NCBI RefSeq assembly: GCF_000264995.1
Contig: NW_006767436.1
Coordinates: 1,390,800-1,454,799, forward strand
DNA: 64,000 nt
From: Punctularia strigosozonata HHB-11173 SS5
Lineage: Eukaryota; Basidiomycota; Agaricomycetes; Corticiales; Punctulariaceae
Direction of reading: 5' to 3'
The notes below the pieces were generated by a model. It saw only the letters and a program-made list of their open reading frames with translations. It had not been told where the DNA came from and made no database searches. Positions 43,087-55,487 of the stretch are shown piece after piece. A program made the position numbers and the translations under genes. Position 1 is the stretch's first letter. Every line of letters starts with the position of its first letter.

Positions 43087-45862
43087 ATGCTCCCAGCTCT
43101 CGCCAGCGCCCTCCGCGCACGACGCCTCCCACCCGCCCCAGCCAGCCTGCGACGAGCGCTCTCCGCACACAGCGCGCCGTGGCCCACCGCGCGACCCGCC
43201 GCACCCTACCGCGGTCAGCACCCGTCCGACCTCCCCACCCGGTCCCTTCTCATCCCTCTCCTCAGGCCCTCTCCCCCACAGGACCCACAACTGCGTCTCG
43301 CTGGCCGAGGCGGGTACCGACGAGCACGTCGTGCTCTCCGGCTGGCTGCTCCACGAGCGGTGAGCAGACCGCGTCCCGTATGAACCGCAACCGGCTCAGC
43401 CCCGTGTCTGCGCCCCAGCAAGGTCAACCGGAACTGGTCCTTCTTTGATCTCAGAGACTCTCGGGGCACCGTCCAGCTCGTCGCCTCGGGCAGGGGCGAT
43501 GCCCCCGTCCTGCCGGACCTCGCCCAGGTGCCCGTGGAGAGCCCCGTGCTGATTCGGGGCTCCGTGCGACGGAGGCCCGAGAAACAGAGAAAGCCTGCAA
43601 GTCGATCGACCCTTCTCTTGCCCGCAGACGAATGACCGCGTCGGCAGGGCGACCCGCTGGGCGATATCGAGGTCCTCGTGCAGGACTTCATACTCCTCAA
43701 CCCTGCAGACCGCGAATTGCCCTTTGTGCCTCACGAACACTGGAACTTGGTATGTCAGCCACGCGTATCAAAACGAACACACGTCGTGACGGTGCAGTCA
43801 TAGCCGAACGACGACCTTCGCGCCAAGTATCGCTACCTGGACTTGCGACGGCCCTCTATGGCCGAGAACTTGCGTAAACGAAGCAAAGCGGCCCATGTCA
43901 TTCGCTCGGTCCTTCATCACCTCGGTAAGCCAACACGGCAACTCATATCTCACCTTCCAAACGCTGATCTTACGTGAGCACAGACTTCATAGAAGTCGAA
44001 ACGCCGATACTGCTCAAGTCTTCGCCCGAGGGCGCACGCGAGTTCCTCGTGCCCACACGTCTCTCCTCGTCTTCCTCGGAGCCGACGTTCTGGGCTCTGC
44101 AGCAGTCGCCCCAGCAGCCCAAGCAGCTGCTCATGTGTTCTGGTGCGGTCGAGAGGTACTTCCAGATCGCACGCTGCTTCAGGGACGAGGACGGGAGGAA
44201 AGACAGGCAGCCCGAGTTCACGCAAGTCGATCTGGAAATGGCGTTCGTCTCGTGGGGCCCCAAACATGGCGACTCGCCCGACGCCACGAGCGCGAGCGAC
44301 TCGGCGCGGTGGCGAATCGGCGGGCACGAGGTCCGCGACGTGATCGAAACGCTGATCAGGAAGCTCTGGAAAGAAGTCGCCGGCGTCGCCGTAACCGCGA
44401 ACCCGTTCCCGGTCATGACCTACCATCAGGCGATGACTTCCGTACGTGACATGTTGGCTCGGGTGCATGTCCCAATCAGACCTATCCCGGTGTTCAGTAC
44501 GGCTCCGACAAGCCGGACGTCCGCTTCGGACTGCAGGTATGTTCGAGCGCACGCACCGCGACACCGACCAGCTGACTCCCAACCAACCCAGCTGTCGGAT
44601 ATCACGTCTTGCTTCTCCGAGGACGCTCGTAGAGTGCTGGAAGCGTCCGGCGATGCGATTGAATGCCTCGTCGTCCGATCCGGGGATGGCGCGTTCGTCA
44701 AGGCCGCCTCTGTATTGGATGCGTCCTTCGCCGGTGCTGTAAGCGTCACGTTTGATTGCCGAGGGGTGCACCGCTGATCGATTGCAGGAACGATTAATCG
44801 TCGCCAAAGAGGACGACGGGTCATGGTTATCGGATAGTGCGACCATCCGAGGCAGTTTCCCCGCGGAGAAGCTCGCAGCAGAACATGAAAGGGGTCCCTC
44901 GGAGGTAACTAACGCCGTCTCGAGCCTCCTTCGAGTCCAGGCAGGAGATATCGTCTGGCTGGCTCGCCGGAAAGCAGTGCCGGAGGTGCGAGTATCAAAC
45001 GCAGTTTACACGACGTGCGACTGAACAGGGTTGTGACAGGGAGGATGGACTTCCTTGGGGAGAGTGCGCGTCGCTTTGGCTGAGAAAGCACAGGAGCTAG
45101 GTGGGTTTGCATGCATTCGCTTGCTTGCACGACATGACAAATATGATAGGTGATTATTGCCCCCCACCCGCACCGCACTTCCTATGGGTGACCGAATTTC
45201 CGTTGTTCACCCACGCGGATGAGGACAAGGATTTCCTCGCGCACGGCCGGTGGAGCAGCTCGCACCATCCGTTCACTGCACCCATGATGGAGGATATAGA
45301 TGCCATGTATGCTGGCCGCATCGCACAGGTATAGTATCGCGAGTCGCAGCATCGCTGGAAAACACGCATTGATGACGTCTCTTGCTGCAGGTCAGAGGAC
45401 AGCATTACGACTTGGTGTTGAATGGAGTTGAGATTGGAGGTGGCTCGGTGCGAGTGCATGACCCAGAGATGCAGGAATACATCTTCTCGCAGATTCTGCA
45501 GGTCGGTCCATGCCAGCGTGTAGACGTCATACTTCGTTAACGATGACCACAGCTTACGGAAGCGGAGAAATCCACATTCGGCCACCTGCTGCATGCACTC
45601 CGGTGTGGTGCGCCACCGCACGGCGGCATTGCACTAGGTGCGCAACTGTCTCACTTGCATTAATCTGCGCGGGCTGACGGAGCACATGCTACCAGGCTTT
45701 GATCGACTGATGTCCATCTTGTGCAATACAAACACCATTCGGGATGTCATTGCCTTCCCCAAAACGGGCGCATCCACGGACCCGCTGTTCAAGAGCCCTT
45801 CTCCGACCACATCGGATGTCCTGGCAACCTACGGTCTCGCGCCTTGCCGAAACCTCGCGTAA
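43087..45862 (+). CDS. MSD1: Mitochondrial aspartyl-tRNA synthetase
   Basis: Fourteen exons (43087-43241, 43282-43359, 43419-43596, 43648-43749, 43804-43924, 43984-44441, 44498-44536, 44592-44738, 44788-44985, 45040-45100, 45150-45328, 45391-45501, 45553-45637, 45696-45862) give about 692 residues. An Arg/Ala/Pro-rich presequence leads into the OB-fold anticodon domain ([20 protein letters not shown]). The class II core follows: motif 1 [19 protein letters not shown], motif 2 [20 protein letters not shown], the bacterial-type GAD insertion ([13 protein letters not shown]), and motif 3 [15 protein letters not shown]. The bacterial-type domain order identifies the organellar enzyme rather than the cytosolic one. 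The intron after exon 3 begins with GC (GCAAGT). Confidence 0.94.
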
Positions 45863-46022
45863 CCCACCACATAATTTGATATGCTACATGTCGCAATACC
45901 AGCACTAATCACACTGCATGCTGTAAATGAAGCGTCCGTGTGCGTGAAATCGGTATGTACATGGAAATCGAAGCGGAAGATCAAGGCGGTACATGTAAGA
46001 CAGGTCAGTTAAATATGGACTG

Positions 46023-47822
46023 TTACGAGGAAACGGGGGTCACGCTGCGCTCCCGTTCGTGGCCGGTGTTCTGTTCCTGAGCGCCGTCCCCATTCGGTGA
46101 TGGCAGGTATGGGCTCGCCGTGTTCACGAGGGACGGAAACATGGAGCTGTGCGGCGCTTGGTCGGGGTCTCCTTCTGATCCCGCCGCAGTCTCCAAGCCG
46201 AGCCCAAACGGCGTCCAAGTAGATCTCTGTGAATCGCCATTGACGGTGATGTCGCTTCCTGTATCCGATGCACGATCCTCGCGTGCCCTCGAACCAGAAC
46301 TCTCGTCGATGACGGACAGTACGTTGCGCATTTTCGTGTCTCCCGACTTGCGTTGTTGGTGGCCAGGGTTGCGCCGGGGCACACCAGCTGGCGGAGACCT
46401 GGGGCGTGGGGAGATTGACCTAGGAGACGCCGATTGCGGCGACACAGGATTGGAAGTAGACGGCGGTGATGATGGTGAGTTCGAACGCACGTCCGCCCAC
46501 GGCTCGACGGTCGCCCAACCTGGAGTCGTCAATGGCGTGGCGTGCTCCATCACGGGCGTGGTGAGTTGTGAGACAGAGGCGGAGGGAGTCGGAGTAGGAT
46601 TGCCAATGATGGAAAGCGGCGGGAGGATGCTGAATATCTGGTCTTCTCCGGGAGGTGGGCCGTAAGAATCAAATGGGTCAGGAACGGCTTGCAGCATGTG
46701 TTCGATGACGGGATCAGAGCTATGATCGAGGATAAGCACACGATAAAAAAGGGAAATAGTGAATACGCACGACTTTGCCGTGAAACGGTCGAACACATCC
46801 ATCGTCGTCCTGACAGCATGCGTTACCTGGGAGTCAGGCGTAAGGAATGCTCGGAAATAGATACTGCGAGCTATGGTTACCTTTCCCTGGACAAAGTCCC
46901 ATACCTCTTCCTCGTGTTCAACAATTTCTTGATAGTGGTTGACCTTCAACTCGTCCAGATCATCAACCTGACGCTGAAGGACTGCTAGAGCCTCTCTGAA
47001 ACTCTGTAGATCTACGCATAGATAACGGTCAGTTCGTGTCCCTGCGGACTATGGCATGCAGCAACAACACACTGCGACCCTTCTTCTTCATCTGACTCAT
47101 CTCCGTTTCACGGATGATCCTGCTCTTTTCGCGCAGTGCCCTCTCATACGACGTGGAACGTTCCTATAACGGGGAATCGGTGAAGTTGATAAATCGTCGA
47201 CGTATGGTAAACATACCGTCACTGCCGTGCGGTATTCAGTGAGATGTGTTCGTAACGGCTTCTCGAAGCTCTTGTCTAACGTCTCGGCCTGACGAAAGAG
47301 TGAATTTCGCAAGCGTATATCAGTGGTGCATTGCGTACCAACACATGCCAATGATTCCCCATCAGGTGATGCAACCCTGACGCAGCTTGCAGCCTGGTGC
47401 CGGCCTCATAAGATGGCCCTTTGAGCCTATAGGCTGTTAAGACGGGCAGATGTTTGAGAATTGGGGAGCACGCACGTAGAGCAAGTTTGCATCGCGTCCG
47501 CGAAGGCGGCCGTAGCCTTCGAAAGCGTCATTAACACCGCGCGGTAATTCGCGCATGTGTTGATAAGCTATAGGCGGGGAGAACACGGGTGAGCGACACC
47601 TGCGGCACTTCACATGAGAGAAACTTTTGCACGGACGTTCTCGTACGCCTGCAAGCTCGCTTTGAGGTTGTTCCTGGTGATAATCTTCGAGGGGCCGTCA
47701 GAACCGAAGTTGAGGGCCGAAACATTGGTTGCCTCGGACAACGTTGGGGAGGGCGGACCAGGGTCGACGCTGCGGCCGGTGTTGCCAATAACGAGTGAGC
47801 GTAATGAGCGGGTCTTGGGCAT
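46023..47822 (-). CDS. BAR-like protein, possibly IVY1-related
   Basis: Seven exons (47822-47637, 47567-47476, 47426-47339, 47288-47217, 47163-47079, 47011-46774, 46719-46023) encode about 485 residues. After a ~40-residue start, residues ~50-260 form one long helical, charged region. Its pieces are LKASLQAYEN, LINTCANYRAVLMTLSKATA, DKSFEKPLRTHLTEYRTAVT, REKSRIIRETEMSQMKKK, VLQRQVDDLDELKVNHYQEI and EHEEEVWDFVQGKV. This is the pattern of a BAR/I-BAR membrane-bending domain. The rest is Ser/Pro-rich and disordered. Yeast Ivy1, a vacuolar phospholipid-binding I-BAR protein, is the closest named candidate I can suggest. The BAR fold is likely; the orthology is tentative. Confidence 0.68.
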
Positions 47823-47981
47823 GGCGACGATATGTACAGCGCGAACTGGTGAACGCCTGTGCACCGCGGCAGGGTCCAGTCAGGAGGTGATGATGGTTAG
47901 AGCGTCGGCAACGTCCGACCAGCCGCTTCACCTCCTGCTGCTTCGTCCGACGCGTCCCATTGAATATTCTCGCCTCCAGCC
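47823..47981. promoter_or_regulatory. Shared divergent promoter region, BAR-like / mitochondrial L19
   Basis: A 159 bp interval between divergent start codons. No core element recognised. Confidence 0.45.
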
Positions 47982-48524
47982 ATGGCGCTGGCACTCGCAA
48001 ACTGCGTCAAGCGTACGGCCTTCGCCAGGCTGATGTCGACGGCTACATACCCATTCTCCAAGGAAGCCGTCTTCCCCCGACCCCTTGTGCCAGAGCCGGA
48101 AAACCCGCCGGCGAAGTTGCTGCAGGGCAAAGGCCTCCAGCAATACGTCCTCAACAACCTACCGATACCTGAAAAACAATCACTCATGCACAAATACTTC
48201 TCGCGACGCAGTCCCGAGCGTTTACTCCCCGGTTCCGTGCTTACTGTCACACAAGAGCACGCGCCCACATCGTTCTCCGGAGTCCTCATCTCCGTTCGAC
48301 GGCGAGGGCCCGACACGTCGTTCGTGTTGCGGAACGTGGTGCAACGGGTGGGGGTAGAGATGCAGTTCTACGTGAATTCACCGCACTTGAAGGACATCAA
48401 GGTGGTGCAGCGTGCGGGGGGCGGAGGTGGCAAGGAGGGCCGGAGGATGCGGAGGGCGAAGTTATTCTACCTTAGGGATTCGCCGGAGAAGATGTCCTCT
48501 ATCTCGCAGGGTGTCAGACAATGA
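47982..48524 (+). CDS. IMG1: Mitochondrial ribosomal protein bL19m
   Basis: Intronless, 180 residues. A short presequence without acidic residues (ALALANCVKRTAFARLMST) precedes the L19 fold. Recognisable parts are LLPGSVLTVTQEHAPTSFSG, VLISVRRRGPDTSFVLRNVV and GVEMQFYVNSPHLKDIKVVQ, followed by a basic Gly/Arg segment and AKLFYLRDSP. bL19m is part of the large mitoribosomal subunit. Start choice: this Met gives the presequence, and the reading frame has no better upstream start. Confidence 0.92.
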   Translation: MALALANCVKRTAFARLMSTATYPFSKEAVFPRPLVPEPENPPAKLLQGKGLQQYVLNNLPIPEKQSLMHKYFSRRSPERLLPGSVLTVTQEHAPTSFSGVLISVRRRGPDTSFVLRNVVQRVGVEMQFYVNSPHLKDIKVVQRAGGGGGKEGRRMRRAKLFYLRDSPEKMSSISQGVRQ

Positions 48525-49004
48525 GTGTCCGCAGGTATGAATTTATGCTATGCTGGTCACGAACGCTACGTTGACATCCGTCCAGGGACCGCTGGACACG
48601 TCCGTAGTGGCAGAGAATCAGGGCCAGCACTATTGACAACTGGTGGTGATTTTACTTACGGTCCGCGAACTCGATATGGTCGAGCGCAGTTCGAAGGATA
48701 TGTGAGGGGACGAAGATCCGAAGCCGTTATCCGCACATGTAGTACAACTTTATAATGAGAATGAATATTTGTACACATCCCTCACTTGCATATGTGCGGG
48801 AGGAAATAGCCATAAACGCAGACTTCAAAAACTAGGAGCAAGTCCGTATACAGCACTGTGGCGCTGCCACGGTCGGGCCTCTTCTTCAGACTTCACAGCG
48901 TATATTCGCTCAGAACGTAACCCTCGGCTCTTGATCTCGTCGCGCTCCTTTTTGGCGATACAGTCCTTACAACTTTCTTCGACCCTTGAGCGCTGCGAAC
49001 CAGC
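48525..49004. other. Upstream region of Pab2; no gene seen
   Basis: About 480 bases between the L19 stop and the Pab2 start. It is probably the Pab2 promoter and 5' leader. Confidence 0.4.
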
Positions 49005-50246
49005 ATGGCCGAAGCCTCTACCGAAGCGCCCGCGAACGGCACGACGCCTGACCCTCCCATTGACGATGCCGAGGAAGAAGAGACCAAGGTGAGTGCCGTT
49101 TCCCGCTGGTCCAGTTGGCCACCATCTCACTGAGTTACCCGCCTTATTTTATATCTGTACATACACACGTCGCGCTTCATATGTGGCTTTCCGTCGTGTG
49201 GCTGCCTTACTGACCGACGTCACGGCCTTGCTTCGTCCGTATTGTGGCCTCACCTACGGGCGTCAAAACCACCCCATGCGCTCTCATATGCATGCCCTCA
49301 ACTCTTTGCACCACGCACCGTCCCCCCCTCGTTCTTAACCCGCGACTCGCCCCTGCTGCTGTATTATGCCTGCTCCTACCAACCCCATTGCGAACGCGAA
49401 ACGCGGCTCTCGGAAACGTGAAAACCCACAGGAGATTCAAATGATGAAGCAGCGCGTGAAGGAGATGGAGGAAGAGGCCGCGAAGCTGCGTGAGCTGCAG
49501 GAGCAGGCGGAGAAGGAGCAGTCCCAAAGCGGCCCGATGGACGTGGATGACCCAACGGCAGCGGACAGCAGAAGCGTATACGTTGGCAACGTGAGTACGT
49601 TCACTGCACGTTATTGGAGACGATGGCACGAAAGTCGGTGGAAAACGCGGGAATACGCGATAGAATATCGTGGTTCTGCGTTGTATCATGCAGTGGCGCA
49701 TATGGACAGTGATTTACCCCTCGTGGAAGCTGGCCATTTGCTATGTATGCATGCGGTCCGGGCACCATGCTGATCATCGTTTCAGGTTGACTACGGCGCC
49801 ACGCCGGAAGAAATACAAGCACACTTCCAAGCATGCGGCGTCATCAACCGGGTGACCATTCTTTGCGACAAATTCACTGGCCATCCTAAAGGGTGCGCCC
49901 CTCGCTGTCGTGCATGCGGCCTGCTGGCTGACCAATGTGTTTTTTTTTTCGTCAAGCTATGCATATGTCGAATTCTCAGAGCCAGAACATGTGGACGCTG
50001 CGGTGGCGCTTGACAACTCCTTGTTCCGTGGGCGGTTGTTGAAGGTGACCGCCAAGCGTACGAACATCCCTGGTTACAACCGAGGCCGCGGTCGCGGCCG
50101 TGGTGGATATCGAGGAGGCTTCCGCGGCGGATACCAAGGGTATACCCCGTATGGCCGGGGCCGTGGACGGTATGTGGCGATGCTCGATCTTTGGTGGTTC
50201 TTAAGCTGATCGCGACACGGGCAGGGGACGGGGACGGGGAGCCTAA
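49005..50246 (+). CDS. PAB2: Nuclear poly(A)-binding protein Pab2 / PABPN1
   Basis: Five exons (49005-49088, 49432-49590, 49786-49892, 49957-50169, 50225-50246) give about 194 residues. An acidic N terminus leads to the coiled-coil helix [21 protein letters not shown] single RRM follows, with RNP2 [16 protein letters not shown] and RNP1 [14 protein letters not shown] built across introns. The tail is RGG/RGRG-rich ([20 protein letters not shown]), a target for arginine methylation in homologues. The order acidic-coiled coil-RRM-RGG is diagnostic. The protein binds nascent poly(A) tails and guides nuclear RNA decay. The last coding exon is 22 nt. Intron 1 is 343 nt, unusually long here, and contains an alternative in-frame ATG at 49366. 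Confidence 0.93.
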
Positions 50247-51752
50247 TTGTCAGCTATCGATGGTGTTCCGTCGCCTGCTGTTGTATATTCCTTGGAGTGA
50301 GGCGTGTCTTTCGTTACATTCATACAACAAGAGACTGATCAATGGTTATCCTTCTACGCAGATGATCGCAACTGATTTCATGATGTTGCACAAAATGTCG
50401 GACGCTGTTGTGCGTTGCAATACATTATGCTCTTTTGTTGCCAATGTGTCCCGTCGCTATGAACTCCTATATGCATGATGTTCGATGTGACGCCGTCGGC
50501 TTCGTGCCAGAGTCGATGTCCACTTTGTCGTTAATATCGTCGAAAAATGCATCATATCTATCTTGGGTCAATGCCGTCCATTCTCGACGAAACATGAACG
50601 GTAGGAGATCGAGGGCATGGACTCGATCGACTATGAATCCAATTCATTCACGTATCGGTCGTTGAATACGATTTACAAATCCGAGCAGCCATGCATCTCA
50701 AACGATGGCGCGATCGTCCGGGAAGAGCGGCGTCTACGACAGTCATTCTATGGTTAGCAATCGGGCCGAGGAAGCAATCAGCCGGTAATTATGGGCCCGA
50801 TGGAAGATTCAGGGACCTGCCCTTGAATCCTATTTGAGGCCGCACCGAGAGAAATGCGCACAAACCGAGTATGGGCGGGATTGACTGAGAGGGAGCGGAT
50901 CGCACCTACGAGCTGTGCCGAACCTTGAGTCAAGGGAGTCCTTCCGCAAACCGGTATCGTCGTCACGAGGCGAGCGATCTCGCTACCATCGTGGATGGGA
51001 GCGCCCGCTGTTGCAGGGTTGGGTGTCATGTGTGCCAGCGTTTCGCAGGGTGAACAGGCTGAGCCGGTGCCCTTGGCCCACCGAGGGCCACCTCGAGGAG
51101 TGCTTAGGCCGCTGATGGAGAAAACAACGCGCCATGCGTTCCGTGTGGTTTAGGGTAACAGCGCGAGTAACGGCATCAGGACGCTCGTGTTGTGCTACGG
51201 AGGGCCATGAGGGGACTTGGCACGAGATCCCGGAGATACGGTGAAATAAGTACGCGTTCTTCTGAGGACAGGATTGGACTCGTGATCAGCAGGAACGCGG
51301 CTGGGGAGGAGCGGGAAGGACGGGTGTGAGACGATTGAGCGTGGACGGTCGAGCAAGCGATGGAAGAGGGGGAGTGCAGGAACGGGAGCAAGGGGCGCGT
51401 TTGGACGGGGATCGCCGGTGTATTTCGGCGCAGATGGATTCGAACGGAGGGCATCGTATGAAATCGCTGGCTGGGGTGCTTCTGGAAGGGAACGGCGGCA
51501 GTCATCTCTGAAATTTCGGCATCCGCGCACTTGGCCGGTCCTGGCAAGGCTTGCACGGCGGAATTCGACGGCGGGGACACACGACCGCGCATGCCGGTGC
51601 TGGCAGAGACCAGGGGACGCACGCAAGGGAGATGAGTTCGGTCACCGAACGATTGCCGGTACGCGCGGGGACTGCCGTGGGTTCACTCGGGCCAGCTGTG
51701 CTCTTATAGCCCCATGCTTGCCTATCGACGTCCATACTACTAATATCCTCCC
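50247..51752. other. 1.5 kb upstream of the Zn2Cys6 gene; no gene seen
   Basis: The frames present are short and overlapping. A long minus-strand frame (51622-51176) is Ser/Pro/Arg-rich without family resemblance and is likely a shadow. The region presumably holds the Pab2 3' UTR and a long regulatory and leader region for the Zn2Cys6 regulator. Confidence 0.45.
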
Positions 51753-54700
51753 ATGACACACACCGCCGCCAAGAAGAAACGCGACGACCCCGCACAGCAC
51801 CAACCCGACATCGGCCAGAAACCCGTCCAGCTCCAGCGCAGAAGGGTCTGGCGCGCCTGCGAGGGTTGCAGGCAAGCACTCAGTATCTTGCCCTCGCCAC
51901 TTCCCCCGATCTCGCTCATCTCCCCACCGCAGACGCAAGAAGATCAAATGCGATGGCGTCGAGCCCGTCTGCGCCCAGTGCTCCTCTTCCAACTCCCAGT
52001 GCACATGGCTCCAGACCAAGGACAGGGCCGCCCTCAGCAGACAGTGAGACTCCTGTTTCATCCGCTCGAGCTGAGCGCCGATATCGTCTCCCTCTCTAGC
52101 TACGTCCAGGAGCTCGAGGCAAGGCTCATGCACATGGAGTCGCTGTTCAACCAGATAACCCCTGTGCTCGAGCAAATGGGCCATTCACCGGCCAGCCTCG
52201 GTTTGCCCACCGACCCGACGTCCGGCTCCTCGCTGCCCTCTCTCCCAGAAGATCGATCTGCCGGGACCGACGAGGATATGAATGGAGGGCTCGAAACTTC
52301 GCCGGCCTTGTCTGAGCCCACCGTGAAGACGGAGGATGACTCGATCGACGTCTCCGAGTCCTTCGGACAGCTGACGCTCGACGAACACGGCCACATGCGC
52401 TGGATCGGCGGGTCTTCTACGATGTCGCTCATCCAGTGGTTCAAGGCACAAACATCGTCCCCTCTCACTCGGGTGTCTCCCATGGACGACGATCCTCGTG
52501 CGCCCGGGCCAAGTGCCAACAAACTCTACTTTCCTGCTTCCGTCTTGTTCGGTAAAGTGCGCGCTTTACCGGGACCGGAGGAGGTCGAATACCCCGAGCG
52601 CGACCTCGCTGATAAGCTGGCGAGTTTCCCGTGATGCGAATCAGCATATCGTGTTGCTGATCTAAACGTTCCAGGTCGATGCCTATTTCTCTCGCCTACA
52701 TTACCTTCTACCGGTCATCGATAAACCGTCCTTCATATCGAAGTACACCTACTTAATGGAGAATACCCGGAATATTGCCCTGCACCAATCCGAAACAGCG
52801 TTTATTTCGCTTGTCTTTGCTGTCTTCGCATGTGCTGCCCGACTGGTAGACGATCCACGCTTATCCACCAGTGGTGATCAGGAAGACGGCGGCATGGGCA
52901 TGGTATACTATGAAAGGTACTTCATATCGTGATGTCACTCTACTTTGTGATGTTGATGAACTCCGGGCCCCTCCAGGGCTCAGATATTACACTATATCAG
53001 CCATGCTACCATTCAAGTTACTCACGTGCAGTGCTTCATCCTGATGTCCTCGTTCCTCTGCTCGGTCAACTGCCTCCCGCAAGCATGGCTTCTCATAGGC
53101 CAAGCCGTAAGAACGGCCCAGGATCTAGGACTGCATGTGCGCGTTGCATCCTCTATCACAAGAAATCTTCGAGATCCTTACTTCTTCCCTTCACAGCGGT
53201 CGCCGCGCAGACTGCTCTGCTCGCCGATAGAGAAGGAGACCCGTCGCAAGATATGGTGGGGTGTTTACACGCTCGATAGGATGCTTGCAGTTGCTCTCGG
53301 CCGGCCGCTCGGAGTAGACGACGGTGATTTGGACGTCGAACTGCCTGTCGACATTGATGACGAGCAGTTGCCGGAATACTTCGCCGGCGCACTAATCTCC
53401 AAGGATCGCCCGTCCTTGATGGCCGGCTTCGTCGCTCTTACCACCTTATACAAGATCGCCGGTCGCGTCCTTCGTCAGGTTTATGGCATCGACAAATGCC
53501 GCGACAATCTGGAGCCGGATCAACGCCAGGAGCTTCAGCGAACCGTGGACGCGCTCGATAAAGAGTTGACGCGATGGTGTGACGAGCTCCCTCCCGTTTT
53601 CAAGTCGAATCCGATCAACGAACGCGACGTCTCTATGGGTGCAGTGCTCTGCAGCCACTACTACTCCATCCTTACGACCCTTCATCGAAACTTCCTCCCG
53701 GTCAGGCGCGAGCAGCCCACGAATCCTCGCTCTGTGGCGAAGGCCGTATCCTCAGCTCGAGCCTGCATACGTCTAGCCCCATCGATCAGGAACGTCGTGC
53801 CCTTGTCACACCATCTCGCCTTCTTCATCCAGCACCTCTTCAGCTCCGCTGTCATAATCCTCCTATATGCTATGCACACTCATGGCACCGCCGGGGCAAA
53901 TGTGGCGATGGAGGAGGCCCGGAGCTGCCTCGGCGCCCTTCAGTCTTGGGAGGGATACTGGCCAGGCGCTCGGAAATGCAGGGAGCTTCTTCAAGACCTC
54001 ACACAGACAGCGACGGAGGCGATCCGGGCCCGCAACTCCACTGTTCCCGGTCAGCCGCCTAATACCTTGGCTGCGGCTGCGGCTGTACCCTTGCCCGCGT
54101 CCCCACCTCTTGGCCCTGTGAGAGACCGACGGCCGTCGATCACTATCGCTGCAAATGCCCAAGCCGCCCATGCACGTGGCGTCGTTCGTAATCGTCCGCG
54201 CCGCGATAGAGATAGGTCGACGGATCCATATATGTCGCGACGACACCATGCAACCAGTCCGTACAGGGTAGACAGTGCGTATTTTGTGGTTCCTTTTCCT
54301 CCGTCTATGCTAATTTGAGCTCAGGTGCTGAACGCGCTAGGTCGAGCTCACGCAGAAGAGGACACGAGGACGACGCTGTTGGGCCTAGTTCGCCTACAAC
54401 GACCTCCTTCTCGCAGTCATACAGCAACATGCATTATCAACCGACAGGATTGAGTCCGCACAGCTCGCCGAACTCAATGCGCGGTCTTCCGTCGCCGACG
54501 ATGCCTGTCATGGAGTCCATACCTCCCCTTCCTGCAGCGCAAACCGTCGCGTCCAATCTGACCGGGACGCCTCCCAACTTCGGTCTATCTCCCATGCACA
54601 TTCCGTCGCCTCCGCGGTTCGATTACAGCACGTTCGCCGTGTCCCCCTCTCAGCCTAACTCTCGTTCACCCAGCCTTGCCAACGCCACGGCGACCACGGG

Positions 54701-55127
54701 CTCCACACCAGAACGATGGACAGGACAGGGTCAGACCATAACCGGCGGCGCATCAGGACTGTACAGTGTCGATCATGCTGCGTTCGCGCCTTCCCGGGAT
54801 ACCATGGCCCCTGCAGATACCACCATACCTACCTTCGACACATCAGCGTCCTATAATCTTTCGGATGGCATCGGGGTTGATTTTCCCATCACGCCTCCGT
54901 ATGCCTCGTTCTCGACGCCGGGTTTGCCTTTCCGCGGCCTTGACTTCATCCGCAGTCTCGACTTTAGCAACAGCGACGCGTTCAACGATGCCGGAGTCAG
55001 CCAACGGAATTCCTGGCCTATCATCGACGGTTACGCTTATGATCCCGATCTCGCCTTCAACATCGGCGACTTCACGAACGATACTGATATACAGAACCAC
55101 GCTGCCGCCGGCGGGCCCTCGACCTAG
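51753..55127 (+). CDS. Zn(II)2Cys6 transcription factor with fungal-specific domain
   Basis: Seven exons (51753-51871, 51933-52043, 52100-52619, 52675-52916, 52977-53136, 53197-54274, 54325-55127) give about 1010 residues. The zinc cluster is CEGC/RRKKIKCDGVEPVC followed by AQCSSSNSQC, split by an intron after the second Cys. A coiled-coil dimerisation element (VQELEARLMHMESLFNQ) follows. The Fungal_trans domain runs from about residue 255 (AYFSRLHYLLPVIDKPSF) through QAWLLIGQAVRTAQDLGLH and RKIWWGVYTLDRMLAVALGR. The C terminus is Ser/Pro-rich and disordered. Two introns begin with GC, at 51872 and 52620. The target pathway is unknown, and the neighbours do not suggest a metabolic cluster. 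Confidence 0.92.
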
Positions 55128-55487
55128 AAGCCACATTCAACCTTGGCTTGCTTGCGGGGCACAGAAACGATTATACCAACCATGTACTTGTGCTGTATCC
55201 ATTACTTAGTAGATTACTGTAAAGTAATGTAAATGTTGATGCTTTAATCACGATTCCACCATGATGACTGCTCAGGAGAGACTCCCGTTCCTCTGGTATG
55301 GATAAAGACTCGCAGGGATGTGAACACTCCAGGCATTACATTACATCCTATGTATCAGTCCAAGTCAACACAATGATACGCCTACAAGGGACTTGTCAAA
55401 CCCACCATACATTACAACGGGCCTCATAGCCGGAACGTGGTGTCGTAACTAGCAGACAAAAATACGACCCGGCGTGGCCACGCACAT
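55128..55487. other. Convergent intergenic region; no gene seen
   Basis: About 360 bases between the Zn2Cys6 gene stop (+) and the PET191 stop (-). It is AT-richer than its surroundings, as expected of 3' UTRs. Confidence 0.5.

Noticed and set aside
51176-51622. A 148-codon minus-strand frame upstream of the Zn2Cys6 gene
   Set aside because: It is low-complexity, without a recognisable domain, and a second overlapping frame of equal length is open. It is treated as promoter or leader shadow.
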